Shown here piece after piece: positions 57,244-64,000 of a stretch of DNA of 64,000 bases. Each line of letters starts with the position of its first letter. Within the stretch, counting starts at the first letter, position 1. The stretch lies in NCBI RefSeq assembly GCF_028554725.1, contig NC_071668.1, forward strand, positions 42,298,501 to 42,362,500, in the 5' to 3' direction. The translations under genes and the position numbers were made by a program. The notes under the pieces were generated by a model. The model ran no database searches, had not been told where the DNA came from, and saw only the letters and a program-made list of their open reading frames with translations. This DNA is from Zeugodacus cucurbitae. Lineage: Eukaryota; Arthropoda; Insecta; Diptera; Tephritidae.

Positions 57244-60200
57244 TTCGGTTAGTGAAATAACTGAAACATCTTATCAGGTACCATGCAAAGAAGATTGGTT
57301 GAGACGGGAATGAAAAGTTGTTTTGCCATAAAGGACCTTTTACTAAGCAAAACTTATATTAAGGGGTTAGGTGGGTTTCAGAGGCTAAAAACAAGGGTAT
57401 TTTTAAACTGTTTTTTTTTTAACATCAATTATATTTTTCATTTAAAAATTTCAGCGTATTAAAAATACATGTTTAAACAGTATTTTGTGAAATTTTTATT
57501 TAAAAATTCCGAAAACTCAGCCATGTAGTGTCCAAAAAAAGGTCTTGCGGTGGACATTAGTCTATTTTTGTAACACCTACTTTACATGCCATGAGGAGTA
57601 GTAAAAAAATGATAACTGCGTTTTTAGTTTTTCGATTTATTTCAAAAACTTCACGCAAAATTTAAATTGGATAAATTCATATGTTATATGCGAAGAAGAA
57701 GAAGAAATTTTGATTTAGAAGCAATAAGACTAATTTAAGTACAAGACAAATACAATTCGGTAAATATGTCATAACTGATGTTTGGCGATGTCGACTTTCC
57801 ACCTAGTACTTCATTCATCACATGCTTCAAAATTAAATCTAATACATGATGTTGGCATCCAATATACTGCGGTGTGGACAAATGTTTTTCCTGAAAACAA
57901 TTCTGCAGTAAACGAACAACTCCACTTTTAACCCCTGTATTAACGTTTGTTGTGTCACTAACAATCATTTTAATGGAATTCCAAAGGTTAAATTTATCCA
58001 ATACATTCCTTATTCCTTAAAAAAGTTATAGAAAGTTAATTATTGCTCTAAAAATATATTATTAAATAGAAACCTTCAAAAATTGACAAACTTTTCCCGT
58101 TTTCAAGAACCATTGCCGCTACTCTTACTTCCTTAGTTTCATTTGTTAACACCACGACCTGCACTTCTTTCTTCCCAAATTTCTTGCCGTCGAAATGAAT
58201 GCACCAAATGTCATCTCTTAAGGAATTCTTATAATTTTTTTCCAAGTTCAGCGCTGCTTTAATCATCGCTTTGTGAATACCTGCTTGTGTTGGTGTTGCT
58301 ATATTTATTCCTTCTTTGGACAATTCATTGCATATTTTAGCGGCATTTTTGGTGCTTACATGGGCTGTTGTTACCATTGTCACTGCTGCTTTTGTTGAAC
58401 ACTTCGCATTTCTTTTTCTTTGAAGAGGAGCTTTATATTCACCAACAGGTGGAGAATGTGATTGCTTGACAGATTCAGCTGATGATGTTGAAGTGTTGAG
58501 CGCCACTTTATTTAAACACGAGGTGCTTTGAACATTTTTTCTTAAAAGGGCAGCTTTGGAGGGATGCACACAAACTGCTGTAGCTGTTGTGTACCCAACT
58601 TCTCCATTTGCAGATGTTTGGAGTTCATACAACATTTTGTCCTCAGTTCCTAGCCAGACACCTTTTAAATCAGTTATATCACATAACTTGTTGAACGCCA
58701 TTGTAACATTTCTGCCATCCGGGAATTTTAAAAATGTTGAATAATCATTTAAAACTTCTGTTATCTTCCGTTGTGCAGCTATACGTGTTATGCTCGGAAA
58801 GTTTAGTTTCGACCACAAGGCAATCATTTCGTTTGAAATAATCTGGCATCTTTTCTTTTTCAATTTCTCCGTTTTTAATTCATTCATTATACCTTCCTAT
58901 AATCACGGTCTGTTTTGGAATCTTACACAATTCACTCAAGGGGTTTTCAATGTTATTGATTTCTCTTCTCTTATTCTTAGATTTTTCAAATGTTATTAAA
59001 TTGTTTTCCCATTGTTTTCAATTTTTTAAAACTTCAGCACCACTTTTTTTAAAAGACATTGTTAATTAAAAAAACACTTTCACTCCAGCCGCCACGCACT
59101 GAATGAGAGACCGACAGCTAAATAAAGGCAACTGGCGTGACGCTTATACGAAGTTTCAATCATTCATAAAGCATTTACTCAAATTTACCGTTATCTATTT
59201 TTGTCATATGCAAAAATACGACGAATAACGAAAGAAGAGCAAAACAAAACAGACACAAAGAAAAGAACATAATCTCATATGGTGTTTTTTCTTGCCATAT
59301 GTATGAAATTTTCATACGAATTTTCAATTTAAATTCTGCGTGAAGTTTTTGAAATAAATCGAAAAACTAAAAACGCAGTTATCATTTTTTTACTATTCCT
59401 CATCGTGTTATGCCATGTAAATTTTTTTTTTTTTTCAAAAAAATTCAAAAAGTTATAAAGTGGACATCATAACTCATGATTGGTTCATCTAAAATCAATA
59501 AATCAAAAATATGTCGATTGTAAATGGATAACCTAGTTAAGAGACGAAGAAAATAATGAAACTTGCTTTTTTGACAGAATTTAATCCAAAAAACTCACTT
59601 TTTTGGTCCAGTTTTGGCTCGAAAAAAATAGTTATAATAACAATATAAAAAATCCTTCGTTCATTAACTAGATAATATTATTTCAAAGATGTGTGCACAA
59701 TTTTATCAAAATCGCTTCATAACTTTTAGAGATATCGTGTCCACCGACCAGAAAAATTTAGTTTTGAGATAAATGCGTTTAAAGTTTTACATTTGTACGT
59801 GGCCTGAAGGACGGAAGATCCAAAAGGGTCTTAGAATATTACTCAGAATGATTTGATATTTTTGGATACTATTTTAAACATATTACACTAATTAATAAGA
59901 CAATAAAATTTAATATGCCGAATGTTCTTGGAATGACATTATTTAGTCAGATTTGAGTTAAATAATTCAAAAAAAGCGTAAACGTGTGTGCTGTGAGTTC
60001 TCTAAGGGACTGCAGCCAAAAAATATTTCACACACAGACAAACCTGGAGATGGGCCTCTCACACCCAGGGATTTCTTTTCATCTTGTCAGGAGTTGATAA
60101 ATATTGGTTAAAACTGACTGCAATTTACATCAAATATGCCACTTCTTTGCCCTATGTACTGAAATTTACTTACATAACTTTACTTATGGATTGGTTATAA

Positions 60201-60438
60201 CAGTTTTTAGGTTTCCGGTTGTCATTTTATCGGCGTGGTAGTTGTCCGATTTCGCCCATCTATAAAATACATTGGTATTCTTCTTATCCAAAAGATGCTT
60301 TCTATGAGCGCCTAGAACGCACCTATGAGCGCTGCCCCCGCCACGATGTCAAAATCTTGCTTGGCGATTTTAACGCCAGGGTGGGTAAAGAAGGTGTCTT
60401 TGGCACAACAGTCGAAAAATTCAGCCTCCATGACGAAA
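57241..60438. repeat. 3.2-kb tandem duplication, unit 2
   Basis: Second copy of 54044-57240. Its right end is continuous with the intact LINE, so this is the arrangement at the original right-hand side. The inner breakpoint is within the LINE ('catgacgaaacatcgcc'). Confidence 0.95.
57735..59059 (-). pseudogene. Transposase-like gene of the TTAA element (unit 2)
   Basis: Same structure as the gene in unit 1: exons 58887-58074 and 58015-57735, intron 58073-58016, leader from ATG 59059 with the same early stop. Coding differences noted are MNELKTEK for MNVLKTEK and a Lys-to-Met change in TEDKMLYEL. Because the early stop and the frame break are shared, they predate the duplication. Confidence 0.7.
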
Positions 60439-62858
60439 CATCGCCAAACGGCCTGAGGCTGATCGACTTCGCTGGGGCCCGAAATATGGTTGTCTGTAGT
60501 ACCAGATTCCTGAATAAAAAAATTCATCAAGCAACGTGGCTGTCCCCTGATCGAAACACGCGCAATCAAATCGATCACGTTGTGATAGACGGAAGACATG
60601 TCTCCAGTGTTTTAGACGTGCGTACGCTCCGAGGACCAAACATTGACTCGGACCATTATCAAGTAGCAGCAAAGATACGCACTCGCCTCTGTGCAGCAAA
60701 GAACGCCCGTCAACAAACACAAGGAAGGTTCGACGTCGAAAAGCTGCAATCACAACCGACAGCCGAACGATTTTCTACTCGACTTGCACTCCTGCTCTCT
60801 GAGAGCACTCATCAGCATCTCGATATAAGGGAGCTGTGGAACGGCATCTCAAGCTCATTGCATACCGCTGCAGCCGAAACAATTGGTCTCCGGCAACGCC
60901 AAAAAACCAGTTGGTACGATGAGAATTGTCGTTCCGCAGTGGAGAGAAAACAGACTGCCTACCTCGCAACGTTGCGATCGACCACAACACGTTCGGGGTG
61001 GGATAGATATCGAGAACTGAAGAGGGAAGCGAGACGCATTTGCAGACGTAAAAAGAAAGAGGCCGAAATGCGTGAGTATGAAAAGCTTGAAAAGCTGGCC
61101 GACATGGGTAATGCTCGAAAATTTTATGAAAAGATGAGGCGAATAACAGAAGGTTTCAAGACCGGAGCATTATCACGTAGGGACCGAGAAGGTAATCTGG
61201 TAACGGATGTCCAGAGCACACTGGGATTATGGAGGGAACACTTCTCCGACCTGCTCAATGGCAGTGAAAGTACAACACCAGGAGATGGCGAACCCGATTC
61301 CCCAATCGATGACGATGGAATAGATGTTCCATTACCCGACCATGAAGAAATTCGAATAGCAATTACCCGCTTGAAGAACAACAAAGCGGCGGGGGCCGAT
61401 GGATTACCGGCCGAGCTATTCAAATACGGCGGCGAAGAACTGATAAGGTGCATGCATCAGCTTCTTTGTAGAATATGGTCGGAAGAAAGCATGCCTGACG
61501 ATTGGAATCTTAGTGTGCTCTGCCCAATCCATAAGAAGGGAGACCCCACAATCTGCGCCAACTACCGTGGTATAAGTCTCCTCAATATCGCATATAAGGT
61601 TTTGTCGAGCGTATTGTGTGAAAGACTAAAGCCCACCGTCAACGAACTGATTGGACCTTATCAGTGTGGCTTTAGACCTGGAAAATCCACAATGGACCAG
61701 ATATTCACCATGCGCCAAATCTTGGAAAAGACCCGAGAGAGAAGAATCGATACTCACCATCTTTTTATCGATTTTAAAGATGCCTTCGATAGCACGAAAA
61801 GGAGCTGCCTTTATGCCGCGATGTCTGAATTTGGTATCCCTGCAAAACTAATACGGCTATGTAAGCTGACGTTGAGCAACACCAAAAGCTCCGTCAGGAT
61901 CGGGAAGGACCTCTCCGAGCCGTTCGATACCAAACGAGGCTTCAGACAGGGTGACTCACTATCGTGCGACATCTTCAATCTATTGCTGGAAAAAATAATA
62001 CGAGCTGCAGAACTAAATAGAGAGGGTACAATCTTCTACAAGAGTGTACAGCTCCTGGCGTATGCCGATGATATTGATATCATCGGAAGCAACAACCGCG
62101 CCGTTTGTTCTGCGTTTTCCAGACTAGATAAAGAAGCGAAGCGTATGGGTCTGGTGGTGAATGAGGACAAGACGAAATATCTCCTGTCATCAAACAAACA
62201 GTCAGCGCACTCGCGTCTTGGCTCCCACGTCACCATTGACAGTCATAACTTTGAAGTTGTAGATAATTTCGTTTATCTGGGAACCAGCATTAACAACACC
62301 AACAATGTCAGCCTTGAAATCCAATGCAGAATCACTCTTGCCAACAGGTGCTACTTTGGACTGAGTAGGCAATTGAAAAGTAAAGTCCTCTCTCGACGAA
62401 CCAAAATCAAACTCTATAAGTCGCTCATTATTCCCGTCCTGATGTATGGCTCTGAAGCGTGGACGATGACAACATCCGATGAGACGACTCTTGGGGTTTT
62501 CGAGAGAAAGGTTTTGCGCAAGATTTATGGTCCTCTAAACATTGGCAACGGCGAATACCGCAGACGATGGAACGATGAGCTGTACGATTTATACGACGAC
62601 ATTGACATAGTTCAGCGAATAAAAAGACAGCGGCTACGCTGGCTAGGTCATGTTGTACGGATGGAAGAAAACACTCCAGCTCTGAAAGTATTCGATGCAG
62701 TACCCGCTGGAGGAAGCCGCGGAAGAGGACGACCTCCACTCCGGTGGAAAGACCAAGTGCAAAGTGACCTGGCTTCACTTGGTGTTTCCAGTTGGCGCCA
62801 AAAAGCAAAAAGGAGGAATGAGTGGCGCGCTTTGGTGGATTCGGCTATAATCGCTTAA
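60219..62858 (+). CDS. RTE-like LINE endonuclease/reverse transcriptase, 5'-truncated
   Basis: An 879-codon open frame. Residues 1-23 (MSFYRRGSCPISPIYK...) come from flanking inverted ISR sequence, not the LINE. From about residue 24 it is the C-terminal half of an AP-type endonuclease: GDFNARVG at about 49, NQIDHVVIDGRHVSSV at about 115, and the catalytic SDHYQVAAKI at about 146. A linker is followed by the reverse transcriptase: PIHKKGDPTICANYRGISLL, motif A IDFKDAFDST near 515, GFRQGDSLSCDIFN, and catalytic YADDIDIIG at about 615. The C-terminal RLRWLGHVVRMEE and GGSRGRGRPPLRWKDQ follow. RT residues look intact. The N-terminal endonuclease residues are missing, so the copy should not be autonomous. 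Confidence 0.88.
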   Translation: MSFYRRGSCPISPIYKIHWYSSYPKDAFYERLERTYERCPRHDVKILLGDFNARVGKEGVFGTTVEKFSLHDETSPNGLRLIDFAGARNMVVCSTRFLNKKIHQATWLSPDRNTRNQIDHVVIDGRHVSSVLDVRTLRGPNIDSDHYQVAAKIRTRLCAAKNARQQTQGRFDVEKLQSQPTAERFSTRLALLLSESTHQHLDIRELWNGISSSLHTAAAETIGLRQRQKTSWYDENCRSAVERKQTAYLATLRSTTTRSGWDRYRELKREARRICRRKKKEAEMREYEKLEKLADMGNARKFYEKMRRITEGFKTGALSRRDREGNLVTDVQSTLGLWREHFSDLLNGSESTTPGDGEPDSPIDDDGIDVPLPDHEEIRIAITRLKNNKAAGADGLPAELFKYGGEELIRCMHQLLCRIWSEESMPDDWNLSVLCPIHKKGDPTICANYRGISLLNIAYKVLSSVLCERLKPTVNELIGPYQCGFRPGKSTMDQIFTMRQILEKTRERRIDTHHLFIDFKDAFDSTKRSCLYAAMSEFGIPAKLIRLCKLTLSNTKSSVRIGKDLSEPFDTKRGFRQGDSLSCDIFNLLLEKIIRAAELNREGTIFYKSVQLLAYADDIDIIGSNNRAVCSAFSRLDKEAKRMGLVVNEDKTKYLLSSNKQSAHSRLGSHVTIDSHNFEVVDNFVYLGTSINNTNNVSLEIQCRITLANRCYFGLSRQLKSKVLSRRTKIKLYKSLIIPVLMYGSEAWTMTTSDETTLGVFERKVLRKIYGPLNIGNGEYRRRWNDELYDLYDDIDIVQRIKRQRLRWLGHVVRMEENTPALKVFDAVPAGGSRGRGRPPLRWKDQVQSDLASLGVSSWRQKAKRRNEWRALVDSAIIA

Positions 62859-62889
62859 AGCGGTTCCTACGCCAAATATATATATATAT
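60288..62889 (+). mobile_element. RTE-like LINE insertion with 12-bp target duplication
   Basis: Flanked by TATTCTTCTTAT at 60276-60287 and 62889-62900 (the last T of the (TA)n tail may be shared). The 3' end is 'gcggttcctacgccaa' plus (AT)n. It is inserted in an inverted ISR copy (flanks 60193-60287 and 62901-63000). 5'-truncated at 'ccaaaagatgctttctatga'. All this is typical of target-primed reverse transcription. Confidence 0.92.
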
Positions 62890-62900
62890 ATTCTTCTTAT

Positions 62901-63010
62901 GGAGCTCAAGTTATAGCTTACAGACGGACAGACATCCGGATTTCAAACCTAGTCACCCTGATCACATTGGCATATACAACTCTATATCTAACTTTGCAAT
63001 ATGTTGCGAG
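62901..63010 (-). repeat. Inverted ISR interspersed repeat, right flank of the LINE
   Basis: 'agacatccggatttcaaacc', 'caccctgatcacattggcat' and 'tatatctaac' are inverted ISR 5' motifs, continuing from the part at 60193-60287. Confidence 0.7.
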
Positions 63011-63110
63011 ACTATAGACTTATTAACTCTATTAATAAAATATTACTCGTATTATATTGTTTACATTAAGAGTTTATCGAATTTGATAACATGTTATGTA
63101 CATAATTTAC

Positions 63111-63253
63111 CTGTTTGATTCATATTACAAATTTTATTTTCCGCGCGAAGGCTCGTTGTGTCCATGAAACTTATCGGCTTAGATGTTTCTGTAACGGAAG
63201 ATGATCTCTTTCTAATGTTATCTCCAATAACATCTGTTTTAGCAGACATTGCA
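63111..63253 (-). CDS. chico: chico exon, end of PTB region
   Basis: Acceptor 'tatttttag', donor 'aacag' then GTAAAT; 143 bp, phases 1 in and 1 out (joins G+CA to the exon at 53669). It encodes AMSAKTDVIGDNIRKRSSS, VTETSKPISFMDTTSLRAEN and KICNMNQT. The AMSxxx...R-RSSS...SKPI pattern matches the sequence immediately after the PTB domain in insulin receptor substrates. Upstream exons are outside the window. Confidence 0.87.
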
Positions 63254-63323
63254 CTAAAAATAAATAAATTAATAAATAAATATTTCAAAATTAATTTCAA
63301 AAACTATAATATTATTTCATATA

Positions 63324-63882
63324 CAGTGGAACTTCTCTAACTCGAATCACCATAATCCACAAAAAAACTTCGAGTTAGAGAGACTTCGAGTTGTAGAATT
63401 TTCATTAAAACATAAAATTTTTCAAAAAGCTGTAAAATATAGATTTATACCCAGTTTTATTTATTTACTTTGTATAAAGTTTTATGTTCATATGTTAAAA
63501 CATGTATTCTGTAATTTTGTTAGTTGCAGTTTGCTTTTGTTTGGCTCTTCCCGCCTGTGTCCCATGCCTTTGTTACATGATTTATGCAATCCATAAGTGT
63601 AATATGATATTTTTTGGTCGCCTCCATACGATATAGAGGGACTCTATTAAAATTCTGCCTCGACAGTAAAATTTGAAATTTTGTTATACCCTGATCAAAA
63701 AGTTCGAAAGTTTGTATGAAAGTTGCCTTCTATTACCACTTCAAGAGTTCAAGTTATGGAGAACTTCGAGTTATAGAAATTCGAGTTAGTGAAGGAAATT
63801 TGTATGAAATTTGGCTTCTAAACGCTATTGCCAATTCAAGTGTTGGAGTTATGGAGATATTCGAGTTATGGAAGTTCCACTG
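63324..63882. mobile_element. Pogo-type MITE, 559 bp
   Basis: Ends CAGTGGAACTTCTCTAACTC and 'gagttatggaagttccactg' are imperfect inverted copies, each beside TA (63322-63323 and 63883-63884). The subterminal motif 'cgagttagagagacttcgag' and its variants recur inside. No transposase. A fragment of the same family is at 34838-34903. Lies in the next upstream chico intron. 63885-64000 shows nothing. Confidence 0.85.
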
Positions 63883-64000
63883 TATTTTATTCTTATCGCA
63901 CAAACTTTTAGAGTTTTGCATTTCAGAATTGTTTATAAAAGTTATTTTAGAAAATATTAAAGGGGGCATTAACAATAAAGAATATCACCAAAAACGATAA

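Noticed and set aside
63716..64000. Plus-strand 94-codon frame at the right edge
   Set aside because: Begins inside the pogo-type MITE (63324-63882); not a gene.

Overview
This is a TE-rich, intron-containing, AT-rich nuclear window from a higher dipteran. A tephritid fruit fly is my best guess, from the fly-like proteins and a repeat family I associate with tephritid genomes. I could not test this by search. There are no operons, rRNA, tRNA or CRISPR arrays.

Three host genes are recognisable. (1) CFAP20/Bug22, an axonemal inner-junction protein, is complete in two exons on the minus strand (2381-3036). (2) Very-long-chain acyl-CoA dehydrogenase (ACADVL type) is on the plus strand with exons at 26349-26545, 28838-29329, 29421-30410 and 34219-34350; all phases agree, and a tiny candidate first exon lies at 26122-26143. 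(3) The insulin-receptor substrate chico/IRS is on the minus strand, convergent with (2). Its last five coding exons in the window are 63111-63253, 53414-53669, 51434-51489, 51147-51363 and 36832-38305. Together they give 714 phase-consistent codons; the PH/PTB part lies beyond the right edge. Both larger genes have introns swollen by transposons (a 12.8-kb and a 9.4-kb intron in chico).

The rest is mostly layered mobile DNA. At 12691-24018 there is an 11.3-kb BEL/Pao LTR retrotransposon (minus strand, 5-bp TSD TCATG). It carries a pogo/Tigger transposon in its leader and a second copy of part of that transposon in pol, flanked by a 1072-bp pol duplication. It also has an extra zinc-knuckle ORF in the env position. 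At least five insertions or pieces of one RTE-like LINE occur (24.9k, 30.5-32.9k, 44.1k, 46.9-49.1k, 60.3-62.9k), the last with an 879-codon open frame. There are a jockey-like LINE with two nested insertions, a Tc1 element with 210-bp inverted repeats (41844-43476), several older Tc1 remnants, pogo-type MITEs, and a TTAA-flanked element with a spliced transposase-like gene. That last element has been copied by a recent 3.2-kb tandem duplication (54044-60438).

An unclassified ~0.9-kb interspersed repeat (called ISR here) occurs about ten times and is repeatedly the landing site of other elements. The stretches 9301-10230, 24024-24498, 27961-28837 and 34904-36780 show nothing I can name.
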